This document shows positions 27,001 to 33,539 of a stretch of DNA of 64,000 nt, piece by piece (within the stretch, counting starts at the first letter, position 1; the number at the start of each line of letters is the position of its first letter). The DNA lies in assembly GCA_023433345.1 (NCBI GenBank), contig JAEZDA010000091.1, positions 11,661-75,660 on the forward strand, given 5' to 3'. A program made the position numbers and the translations under genes. Source of the stretch: Bacteroidota bacterium. GTDB taxonomy: Bacteria > Bacteroidota > Bacteroidia > Chitinophagales > Chitinophagaceae. A model generated the notes under the pieces. It was not told the origin of the DNA, did not search any database, and worked only from the letters and a program-made list of their open reading frames with translations.

Positions 27001-27460
27001 GCGTCATAGCACTTTTCTGATCGGCAGTACCGTTGAGTGTGAAGCGACAATTATCTATCACGTCCTGGATCATTCCATCCAGCCCCATTTTACGGCCATC
27101 ATCCGGACTATAAATTCTTGTAATGCCGTAGTTATGAAGTTCTTCAATTTCAGAAGGAAGAATCGTTCCTCCTCCGCCGCCGAAAATTTTAATGTGACCG
27201 CAACCATTTTCTTCAAGAAGGTCTTTCATGTATTTAAAAAACTCAACATGGCCACCCTGGTAGCTCGTAATTGCGATACCATGAACATCTTCTTCAATCG
27301 CACATTCTACTATGTCTGCAACACTGCGATTATGCCCAAGATGAATGATCTCTGCTCCCTTGCTTTGAAGGATACGCCTCATTATGTTGATAGCGGCATC
27401 ATGCCCGTCGAAAAGTGCAGCAGCTGTTACAATTCTAACTTTATCGTTTACAACACTCAT
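24083..27460 (-). CDS. icmF: Fused isobutyryl-CoA mutase IcmF
   Basis: This 1125-residue enzyme interconverts isobutyryl-CoA and n-butyryl-CoA with adenosylcobalamin. Domain order matches IcmF: an N-terminal B12-binding domain (ALFDGHDAAI, with the cobalt-ligand His), a MeaB-like GTPase chaperone with P-loop GITGTGGAGKSS near residue 165, then the large mutase domain (about 550-1125). The GTPase loads and protects the cofactor. Methylmalonyl-CoA mutase is the main alternative, but the fused GTPase in the middle is specific to IcmF. It may act in branched-chain or fatty acid breakdown. rsmA lies 27 bp upstream on the same strand. Tract B3 abuts its stop. Confidence 0.92.
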   Translation of the reverse strand: MSVVNDKVRIVTAAALFDGHDAAINIMRRILQSKGAEIIHLGHNRSVADIVECAIEEDVHGIAITSYQGGHVEFFKYMKDLLEENGCGHIKIFGGGGGTILPSEIEELHNYGITRIYSPDDGRKMGLDGMIQDVIDNCRFTLNGTADQKSAMTLGEVVDVRKVARLITNAENGNYTPSQKKTDKKIPVLGITGTGGAGKSSVTDEIVRRYLNNYSEKTIAVISVDPSKKKTGGALLGDRIRMNAISSPRAYMRSLATRESDKALSSHVQEAIDICKDAGFDFVILESAGVGQSDASILDFCEVSMYVMTPEYGAPSQLEKINMLDYADVVCLNKFDKANAVDALHDVRKQYKRNHQLWDAKDEDLPVVGTIAAQFNDAGVNELFERLMEKIKEKTGVTFHGEIEHHVHTKDTSNKSTIIPASRVRYLSEISESIREYDEWVNEQKEIASSLYQLKGTARILKDEGSSSLNRAIEELEGRMDPACKKLVEGWSFMRDRYKSEFYEFQVRDKIIKQPLTYKSLSGTIIHKVILPRYSDWGDILKWQLQENVPGEFPYTAGVFPLKREGEDPTRMFAGEGGPERTNRRFHYVSLGQPAKRLSTAFDSVTLYGEDPAYRPDIYGKVGNSGVSIATVDDAKKLYSGFDLCDPKTSVSMTINGPAPIILAFFMNAAIDQQCEKYIIENKLQDEVNAAIEKIYQVDELPRYNGSDGKPVVPNKGELKGALPAGNDGLGLRLLGLSGRDVLPPDVYSEIRARALATVRGTVQADILKEDQAQNTCIFSTEFALKLMGDVQQYFIQHNVQNFYSVSISGYHIAEAGANPITQLAFTLSNGFTYVEYYLSRGMKIDDFAPNLSFFFSNGMDPEYSVIGRVSRRIWAKAMKNKYKANSRSQKLKYHIQTSGRSLHAQEIDFNDIRTTLQALYAIYDNCNSLHTNAYDEAITTPTEESVRRAMAIQLIINRELGTAKNENPIQGSFLIEELTDLVEEAVLKEFDRITERGGVLGAMERMYQRNKIQEESLYYETLKHKGEYPIVGVNTFLSKDGSPTILPTEVIRSTTNEKEFQIKALEAFHQRHKAKSEDMLQRLQQVAVNNGNLFEELMETVKFCSLGQITNALYSVGGQYRRNM

Positions 27461-27487
27461 GTTCAGATGGAAATTTGAGGGCTAAAA

Positions 27488-28240
27488 TTAATTCATTTTA
27501 AAGGTGAGCGCAGCAAATTCTTCAAGGCTCAGTGTTTCAGCCCTTCTGTTGAAGATCGGATCTTCCAGAATTTCCTTTTTAAATAAACTCTTCAAAGCAT
27601 TACGAAGAGTTTTACGTCTTTGGTTGAATGCGGTTTTCACTAATAATATATATGCTTTCTCCGAACGGACAGTTAGTGAAGATGTACGCCTGGTAAGCCT
27701 TATAACACCGCTTTGAACCTTTGGAGGAGGATCAAATGCTTCGGGCGGAACATCAAACAAATATTCTATATCATAAAAGGGCTGTAGCAATGCGCTTAAC
27801 ACACCGAAGGTCTTTCCGCCGGGATTGGCGGCTGCGCGCTGGGCCACCTCTTTTTGAAACATACCGATCACCACAGGAACCTGGTCTTTCCAATCCAGTA
27901 TTTTAAAAAGTATTTGCGTTGAAATATTATATGGGAAGTTTCCAACGATGTGAAAGTTGTCACCAAAGGGCGCATCGATGTCTAAAAAACTCTCATGAAT
28001 GATCTTGCCCCGGATGGCGGGATAAACTTTTTCGAGATAATCAACTTTTTCTTTATCCAGCTCTACAGCCTTAAAGTTGATATCGGCAATATTCAACAGT
28101 TCTTTTGATAGCGCGCCTCCCCCCGGACCAACCTCCAGCAAATTCTTAAAATCGTCGCGCCTAACTTCATTAATGATACGCTCAATCATTTCACGGTCTC
28201 TTAAGAAATGCTGCCCGAAAGATTTTTTGAGTTGATACAT
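27488..28240 (-). CDS. rsmA: 16S rRNA dimethyladenosine transferase RsmA (KsgA)
   Basis: RsmA dimethylates two adjacent adenines in the 3' hairpin of 16S rRNA late in 30S assembly. The 250-residue protein has KKSFGQHFLRD, the SAM motif LLEVGPGGGALSKELL and the catalytic segment VGNFPYNIS (NxxY type). The C-terminal helical region with FNQRRKTLRNALK is family-typical. The ATG lies 5 bp after a TAnnTTTG element, and the region where a -33 element would lie is occupied by heptamer tract C1. icmF follows 27 bp downstream. Confidence 0.96.
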   Translation of the reverse strand: MYQLKKSFGQHFLRDREMIERIINEVRRDDFKNLLEVGPGGGALSKELLNIADINFKAVELDKEKVDYLEKVYPAIRGKIIHESFLDIDAPFGDNFHIVGNFPYNISTQILFKILDWKDQVPVVIGMFQKEVAQRAAANPGGKTFGVLSALLQPFYDIEYLFDVPPEAFDPPPKVQSGVIRLTRRTSSLTVRSEKAYILLVKTAFNQRRKTLRNALKSLFKKEILEDPIFNRRAETLSLEEFAALTFKMN

Positions 28241-28245
28241 TGGTG

Positions 28246-28253
28246 CAAATGTA
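28246..28253 (-). promoter_or_regulatory. TAnnTTTG element of rsmA
   Basis: On the minus strand TACATTTG ends 5 bp before the rsmA ATG. The sequence directly upstream, where spacer and -33 would be, is the heptamer tract 28254-28281; no TTG occurs at the standard distance. Confidence 0.5.
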
Positions 28254-28281
28254 GTTCCTTGTTCCTAGTTCCTGGTTCCTG
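28254..28281. repeat. Heptamer tandem tract C1 (GTTCCTN)4
   Basis: Units GTTCCTT, GTTCCTA, GTTCCTG and GTTCCTG follow one another without gap; only the seventh base varies. The tract directly abuts the rsmA promoter element. Confidence 0.7.
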
Positions 28282-28604
28282 GTGTGGAGCAATTATAATT
28301 GAGGTGATGACATGAAGAATTTTATTTTTCCCACATCAGGGCATCGGTCGGCACCGTTGTGTCACTCACTTGTACGGCATCAAAAAATCGGCCCTCAACA
28401 CTTTTAAATCTATTGCACCAGGTTGAAATTGCTAATAGTCTGAGAACTTCACATGGAGGGGCAAAGAAATACATAAGACGCGAAGAAGCTGATTCAGGGC
28501 TTTATTTCGCGGGAGACTGGGCCTAACCCGAACTGCAGAAGATAGTATGAGGAAACTTCGAACAGACCACTGTCAGTAAATAAAATTCTTCCTCTCTCTT
28601 CATC
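28282..28604. other. Intergenic stretch between rsmA and tract C2
   Basis: This 323-bp stretch lies between divergent rsmA and pdxA. I see no tRNA, riboswitch or known gene. A 50-codon minus-strand frame (28322-28474) is listed separately. The flanking heptamer tracts make it possible that the segment is an inserted or rearranged piece, but no terminal inverted repeat or target duplication is visible. Confidence 0.4.
28322..28474 (-). CDS. Possible 50-residue ORF, doubtful
   Basis: From an ATG at 28474 a minus-strand frame of 50 codons begins MYFFAPPCEVLRLL and ends DTTVPTDALMWEK before a stop at 28322. The composition looks protein-like but there is no ribosome-binding site, promoter or recognised domain. 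It may be a remnant of a dispersed repeat or chance. I would not treat it as a confirmed gene. Confidence 0.15.
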   Translation of the reverse strand: MYFFAPPCEVLRLLAISTWCNRFKSVEGRFFDAVQVSDTTVPTDALMWEK

Positions 28605-28632
28605 TATAATTTAAAATTTATAATATAAAATT
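28605..28632. repeat. Degenerate heptamer tandem tract C2
   Basis: Four 7-bp units read CTATAAT, TTAAAAT, TTATAAT and ATAAAAT, fitting NTANAAT. It lies about 65 bp before pdxA and is followed after 5 bp by tract C3. Confidence 0.6.
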
Positions 28633-28637
28633 CCCCC

Positions 28638-28665
28638 TTACGTCCTGCATCTTGTAGCCTGTGGC
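28638..28665. repeat. Degenerate heptamer tandem tract C3
   Basis: Four 7-bp units read CTTACGT, CCTGCAT, CTTGTAG and CCTGTGG, fitting CYTNNNN, and a fifth (CCTTTTT) may follow. The CCT phase is shared with tracts B3 and C1. It ends 30 bp before the pdxA ATG. Confidence 0.5.
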
Positions 28666-28695
28666 CTTTTTCGTATTTTCGCCCAAATCATTTGC

Positions 28696-29790
28696 ATGCA
28701 TCCAACACCTGAAAAAAAGCCGCTTATCGGTTTTACATGTGGAGATATTAATGGCATCGGCCCTGAGCTTTTGATAAAAACGCTTAGCGATAACAGGCTG
28801 CTTGAATTTTTTACTCCGGTAATTTTCGGCAACAATAAGGTGCTCAATTTTTACAGAAAGAGTTTGCAGGATAATAATTTCTCTTTTTTCAGCATTAAAG
28901 ATTCTTCGAGGATAAATCCCAAACAGGTTAATCTTTTCAATTGTTGGGAGGAAGAAGCGCCTGTTAATCCCGGCATATTAAATGAAACCGGGGGAAAGTA
29001 TGCAGTAATGAGTTTAACCACCGCGGGGGAAGCTTTGAAAGCCGGAAAGATCGATGCATTGGTAACTGCTCCGATCCATAAAAAGAACACGCAGTCTGAG
29101 CAGTTTCTCTTCACCGGCCACACTCCCTATTTCAAAAGCATCTTTGGTGTGAACGATGTGGCCATGATGCTCGTTGCAGACAACATGCGTGTAGCGCTGC
29201 TTACTGAGCATGTAGCAGTGAAGGACGTTGCGCCTTTTATTACCAGGGAAAGGATCTTTTCAAAACTTAACATCATCAACCAATCATTAAAAAAAGATTT
29301 TGGTATCAATAAACCGCGCATCGCTGTATTAGGACTGAACCCTCATGCAGGCGATGAAGGTTTGATAGGAAAGGAAGAGGAAGAGATCATTAAACCTGCT
29401 ATCAAAGACGCTAAGCAACGTGATATTTTTTGCTTCGGACCTTACAGCGCCGATGCTTTTTTTGCGCGGGGTCAGCATCAAAAGTTCGACGCCGTTCTCG
29501 CCATGTACCACGACCAGGGCCTGATACCGTTCAAATCTCTTGCCTTCGGTGAGGGCGTAAATTATACTGCGGGTTTGCCCGGCGTGAGAACTTCCCCTGA
29601 TCATGGCACTGCTTTCGATATCGCAGGAAAGGGGGTCGCAAATGAATCTTCCTTTCGGGAAGCGATTTACCAGGCCCTTGATATTTTAGCTGCTCGGGGA
29701 GGATATGCCGAAAGATATAGGAACCCGTTGAAAAAGATCAGTGCCGCGGTTGTGGCCAACTCCGTTGATGAGAAGATCAGCGACGAATAG
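28696..29790 (+). CDS. pdxA: 4-hydroxythreonine-4-phosphate dehydrogenase PdxA
   Basis: PdxA oxidises 4-phosphohydroxy-L-threonine in the DXP-dependent pyridoxal phosphate pathway. The 364-residue protein shows PLIGFTCGDINGIGPELL, LVTAPIHKKN, FTGHTPYF, GLNPHAGDEGLIG and MYHDQGLIPFK, the metal- and substrate-binding segments of the family, with GTAFDIAGKG near the end. It is a single gene; the convergent winged-helix gene ends 4 bp beyond its stop. Heptamer tracts C2 and C3 lie in its 5' region. Confidence 0.95.
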   Translation: MHPTPEKKPLIGFTCGDINGIGPELLIKTLSDNRLLEFFTPVIFGNNKVLNFYRKSLQDNNFSFFSIKDSSRINPKQVNLFNCWEEEAPVNPGILNETGGKYAVMSLTTAGEALKAGKIDALVTAPIHKKNTQSEQFLFTGHTPYFKSIFGVNDVAMMLVADNMRVALLTEHVAVKDVAPFITRERIFSKLNIINQSLKKDFGINKPRIAVLGLNPHAGDEGLIGKEEEEIIKPAIKDAKQRDIFCFGPYSADAFFARGQHQKFDAVLAMYHDQGLIPFKSLAFGEGVNYTAGLPGVRTSPDHGTAFDIAGKGVANESSFREAIYQALDILAARGGYAERYRNPLKKISAAVVANSVDEKISDE

Positions 29791-29794
29791 ATCG

Positions 29795-30085
29795 TTAACC
29801 TGGTTTCAAAAAGGATTGCAGAGCTTGTTGGTATTCTTCAAAAGCAACTGAGCCTTTGGATGTGATCTTACAAAGTGTTCGCGGGTAATTATCGCGGAAG
29901 CCTTTCACCACCTGAACATAACCGGCTTCTTTCAGCTTATTTATTTGTGCGCTTATATTCCCGGCAGTTGCTCCCGTTCTTTCTCGCAAAAGAATAAAGT
30001 CTGCCTCGCGCATTTCCATAAGAATGCTCATAACGGCAAGGCGTAGGGGCGAATGAATGATGGGATCAAGAGCTTTGAAATTCAT
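29795..30085 (-). CDS. Winged-helix transcriptional regulator, HTH_34-like
   Basis: The 96-residue protein is one winged-helix domain (DPIIHSPLRLAVMSIL, then LRERTGATAGNISAQINKLKEAGYV as recognition region). It resembles the small HTH_34/MarR-like regulators of Bacteroidota that lack a sensor domain. It is the last gene of a minus-strand unit with a secreted protein (8 bp upstream) and a TonB-dependent receptor, and probably controls that unit or related transport genes. The signal is unknown. Confidence 0.8.
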   Translation of the reverse strand: MNFKALDPIIHSPLRLAVMSILMEMREADFILLRERTGATAGNISAQINKLKEAGYVQVVKGFRDNYPRTLCKITSKGSVAFEEYQQALQSFLKPG

Positions 30086-30093
30086 CTATGGCA

Positions 30094-30735
30094 CTATTTA
30101 CATTCCTCCAGCAGCATTTTAACCCTGTTCTCGCCCCAGTTAGGATGCAGGGGTGAAAGTGGTTTAAATGCAGCAAACTTTTCGAGCGCTGTGGCAAGAT
30201 GAGGTTTTGCAATTTCACAGCCCCCGCCAAATTGCTCGGGAGTGTACCGCAGGTTCTGTCCTTTTAAAAGGTAAGGCCTTGGGTTTGAAGGATCAAATTT
30301 TATTGCTTCATCAATGTATGTGGTGCTCATTGGCCCGAACTGCATGTACCGGCTCATCGGGTCAACCGTCAGCCTTGCCGTTGCAATCATACTCCTGATG
30401 CAACTTATTTCAGAATTATTTTTTTCGAGTGAATCAGCCTTTGCAATTAAGGCATCTGCCTTATCTGCATATCCGTCCATTTTTGACGGATCCTGGCCGA
30501 TAAATCCGGCATTTACCTGGAGGAATGCAGCATAATAGTAAGGGAGCCACTGATTTTTTTCTGCAGTTGCTATCCGCTCGAAATTATTTGCGAGAGAGAC
30601 CATGCTGGCGGCACTAATAAAGCTCGAATCTATCGCCTCCATATTTTTCTGCATTGCCGCTTCATATTTTGCATTTTGACCGAAGGCAGAAAGTATCTGG
30701 AAAAAGACAATTACTATTAACGTGAGATTTTTCAT
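30094..30735 (-). CDS. Exported hypothetical protein, TPR-like helical
   Basis: I do not recognise a named family. The 213-residue protein has a signal peptide (residues 1-19, cleavage after FG) and an Ala-rich helical mature part that looks like degenerate tetratricopeptide repeats (WLPYYYAAFLQVNAGF, ADALIAKADSLEKNN, PRPYLLKGQNLRYTP). It is probably periplasmic. It sits between the TonB receptor (18 bp upstream) and the winged-helix gene (8 bp downstream), so it likely serves the same uptake system. Confidence 0.7.
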   Translation of the reverse strand: MKNLTLIVIVFFQILSAFGQNAKYEAAMQKNMEAIDSSFISAASMVSLANNFERIATAEKNQWLPYYYAAFLQVNAGFIGQDPSKMDGYADKADALIAKADSLEKNNSEISCIRSMIATARLTVDPMSRYMQFGPMSTTYIDEAIKFDPSNPRPYLLKGQNLRYTPEQFGGGCEIAKPHLATALEKFAAFKPLSPLHPNWGENRVKMLLEECK

Positions 30736-30753
30736 TTTAAAAGAATTAAATTT

Positions 30754-33033
30754 TTAAAGATTATTGTTGATCGCATCCTCCGTTCGGTCGGTTCCTATGC
30801 TCAGAAAATATCCGATATATACAAACCTTCGTGAAGGAGGGAGAATGGCTTCCTTACGGTCAGACAGTGTTGCGTAGTTATATCCATACACCTGTCGGCT
30901 CCCCAATACATTGGAAACAGACAACACCCACACGGCAAATTTCTTTGACCCCGGCTTGCCAAGTTTTGGCAGGTAATTTAAACCGAAACTAAGATTATTA
31001 TACGCAGTTGTTCGGCCGAGGTCTTTAATTTCATACTTATCATTTGCCGGAGAATAAACGAGGTTATAATAAGGACGACCAGTCGTGTAATTATAACTTG
31101 CATTGAAGCCGATCTTCCATTTCATCACAAATTTTTTCATAACTAGGGAGGCAGTGTGTTTCGCAGCAAATGATGGTTCCATTTGTACCGGGAAATTCAG
31201 ATAGTCGCGTTTTGTATCGAGGAAGGAGTAAGAGATCCAGTAATCGAAGTTTTTGATCGTCGCCTTATCTCTCCAGAAGATCTCGACACCTCTCGCATAA
31301 CCGTAACCGTTATTGTTTAACGCCTGGATGCGGCCTCCGTTTCCACTACCTGTTTTGAAAAGATCTTCATATTCTTTGTGAAAAAGTTCGGTGCGGAAGG
31401 TTCTCTTACCAGTAAGCCTTTGAAATTGTAATATGTAATGGGAGGCCTTTGCATAATCAAGCTTTCCGGGCACGGGAAGGTACTTGCTTTCGGGGCTTTG
31501 GTAAAATATGCCGTAGGCGAAAGAAAGCTGGCTGCTGTTCTTCAACTTATACGCAAGGGAAAGCCGCGGTGCAGCATTCCATTCTTTCATAAAAGTTGAA
31601 TATTCGAACCGGGTACCGATTCTTGCCGCCATTGAATTGCTGATATAGAAATCCTTTTCAGCAAAAATCGCAGTGAGATCATCTTTAAATGTTTCCGTGA
31701 ATTGTGATCCCTCATACATCGTATAATGCGAACGCTCTTTTGAATAAAAATGATCGCTTCCCAACCTGAAGGAATTAAGGCCCCTTCCCTTTTTTTCAAG
31801 CACCAGTCGTGCCTGCGCGTAGTTGCCCAGAGACTTCAACCTGAAATTCTTAAAAGCATAGCCTTCTGGATCCATGATAATTACTTTGTTATCGTTTTCA
31901 TCCTGTAATTCATTGGAGGCCTTATCCCTGTTATTCGAATAACTCAATGCAGCCTGGGCATGCCAACCTTTCACTAATTTTCCTTTCCATGAAAAATTGT
32001 GGTAGGTGTTCACATTGTTCAACCTGAATGCATCCTTTAAAGCAGCAGAATCTATGTCCTTATATCGGAAACCGACATTATCCCGACTGAAATAACCGTA
32101 GTATTTAATAAAACCTGCTCCCGTCTTCCGGCGAAAGTTAAAATCAGCAGTATGGTTTGACGGTGAGGTGAAATAATCCTGACGCTGCTTTATTACGGCA
32201 AAAGCAAGGGCAAGGTTAGCATAATAATAGGTAGCGCCCCATGAAGATTTTTTGTCTTTGGATAATTTCTGCAATCCCCCGCCCACTCCTATTACTGAGG
32301 CAGAAAAATCTCCCTGGCTTCTTTCGGGGAGGTCCTGCGATTCGAGGATTAGTGCCGAAGAAAGCGCCTGCCCGTATAAAGCTGAATACCCTCCCGCGGA
32401 AAAAATTGTTCCTTTGAAGAGAAAAGGGTTGAATCTTCCCCGGGAGGCAATTCCCGGCACGGTGCTATAAAAGAAATTGTTTACCAAACTTCCATCGATA
32501 TAAATCTTCGTTTCGGTCGCGGTTCCGCCCCTAACGAACAAACCGGTGCTTTCCCCAACCTGCTGTGCCCCCGGAAGGGTTTTTATGGCGCCGGTAACAT
32601 CGCCCTCCGCACTCGCCGTTGTAACAATATCAAGTGCGGTAAGTACCGTTGCCTTCTTTTTATCGCCGGCTTCAAAAGACCCGGCGGTGAGTACAACGGC
32701 CTTCAGCTCCGTTATATTCTCTTTTAAGATAATATCAAGTGTTTGGGGCTGGCCGTCAAGTGAAATATTTTTGCTATATGAGGTGTGCCCGGTTATCGAT
32801 GCTTCCAGAAGATGCTCCCCGGTTTCCGAAGTTGTAAGCTCAAAATTGCCCAAGGAGTCAGAAGTTGCCCCGTCATATGTATCTTTTATGGTGATACTTA
32901 CGCCCGCCAGCGGCTGTTTCCTTCCATTTGAAACCTTGCCCGAAATCTTTGTCTGGCACCATGCGCTGCTGTAAAAAAGGAGGGTTGCGAAGAGTATTAA
33001 AAAGCTTTTCAGATGCAGATTTTTTACAAACAT
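30754..33033 (-). CDS. TonB-dependent receptor with N-terminal CarboxypepD-like domain
   Basis: The 759-residue outer-membrane receptor has a signal peptide (1-26), a carboxypeptidase regulatory-like domain (about 28-115, ISGKVSNGRKQPLAGVSI), a plug (LPGAQQVGESTGLFVRGG near 155-175) and a long beta-barrel ending in FVYIGYFLSIG-like strands. It would import a large or scarce ligand with TonB energy. No SusD partner is present, so it is not a standard polysaccharide locus. The ligand is unknown. It heads a three-gene unit with an exported TPR-like protein and a small regulator. Confidence 0.9.
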   Translation of the reverse strand: MFVKNLHLKSFLILFATLLFYSSAWCQTKISGKVSNGRKQPLAGVSITIKDTYDGATSDSLGNFELTTSETGEHLLEASITGHTSYSKNISLDGQPQTLDIILKENITELKAVVLTAGSFEAGDKKKATVLTALDIVTTASAEGDVTGAIKTLPGAQQVGESTGLFVRGGTATETKIYIDGSLVNNFFYSTVPGIASRGRFNPFLFKGTIFSAGGYSALYGQALSSALILESQDLPERSQGDFSASVIGVGGGLQKLSKDKKSSWGATYYYANLALAFAVIKQRQDYFTSPSNHTADFNFRRKTGAGFIKYYGYFSRDNVGFRYKDIDSAALKDAFRLNNVNTYHNFSWKGKLVKGWHAQAALSYSNNRDKASNELQDENDNKVIIMDPEGYAFKNFRLKSLGNYAQARLVLEKKGRGLNSFRLGSDHFYSKERSHYTMYEGSQFTETFKDDLTAIFAEKDFYISNSMAARIGTRFEYSTFMKEWNAAPRLSLAYKLKNSSQLSFAYGIFYQSPESKYLPVPGKLDYAKASHYILQFQRLTGKRTFRTELFHKEYEDLFKTGSGNGGRIQALNNNGYGYARGVEIFWRDKATIKNFDYWISYSFLDTKRDYLNFPVQMEPSFAAKHTASLVMKKFVMKWKIGFNASYNYTTGRPYYNLVYSPANDKYEIKDLGRTTAYNNLSFGLNYLPKLGKPGSKKFAVWVLSVSNVLGSRQVYGYNYATLSDRKEAILPPSRRFVYIGYFLSIGTDRTEDAINNNL

Positions 33034-33197
33034 AAAGTAGTTTGACTTTTAAACCAGAACTTTTATAAATATGATAAAAGTAAAATTTTTTGGGGTATGC
33101 CCATCAACAAATAAAATTTTGTATGTTATTGATTAACAGCAATATATGCCTGATATTGCGGTGAAAACTTTGCTGGATTGCCGGTTTGAAACTTATG

Positions 33198-33226
33198 CAC
33201 AATCAAAAAAATAATTTTTTATTGTG
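33198..33226. other. AT-rich imperfect hairpin
   Basis: CACAAT at 33198 with six following A pairs with a run of T and ATTGTG ending at 33226, with one bulged C. It could act in either direction as a weak terminator or as a leader structure. No assigned role. Confidence 0.4.
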
Positions 33227-33273
33227 GGCCCAATTAGTAATTTAGCAATAGAATTTAATGGGTTAGTAAGTAC

Positions 33274-33306
33274 AAAGGGTCAGCAGAAATGTTGACCCTT
33301 TTACTT
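33274..33306 (+). terminator. Intrinsic terminator-like hairpin without upstream gene
   Basis: AAAGGGTCA (33274-33282) pairs perfectly with TGACCCTTT (33293-33301), with a 10-nt loop and a T-rich tail. No plus-strand gene ends nearby, because the region lies between divergent genes, so it may end a small RNA or attenuate radA transcription. Confidence 0.55.
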
Positions 33307-33505
33307 TTTATCAACCAGTAATTTTTATACAGATTTTTCTCCTCAACTTATTTTTTTCAAAACGTTTTAATCATCGATTCGGTGATATTTATTTTTCATT
33401 GCGAATTATTTTTCAGCGAAAGTTTGAAGCATCATTTTGAAGTCGCTCATTCTAAAATTTGCATTTCTGTTTTCACTGACCGCTCAGCCATCAACCGAAT
33501 GATTT

Positions 33506-33533
33506 CTAATTTTTAGTTTTTAATTTTTACTTT
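33506..33533. repeat. Degenerate heptamer tandem tract D
   Basis: Four 7-bp units read CTAATTT, TTAGTTT, TTAATTT and TTACTTT, fitting YTANTTT. The tract ends 6 bp before the radA ATG and so occupies the ribosome-binding region. Confidence 0.65.
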
Positions 33534-33539
33534 TCCTCC

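Larger units (their letters stand above)
33034..33505. other. Intergenic region between TonB receptor and radA
   Basis: This 472-bp AT-rich region separates the divergent TonB receptor and radA genes. It holds two hairpins (33198-33226 and 33274-33301) and no open frame or known riboswitch that I can see. The second hairpin has a T-rich tail on the plus strand although no plus-strand gene ends here, so an untranslated transcript or leader is possible. Confidence 0.5.

Noticed and set aside
33034..33505. Riboswitch upstream of the TonB receptor, such as cobalamin
   Set aside because: No conserved B12-box or other recognisable riboswitch core could be found; only simple hairpins are present.
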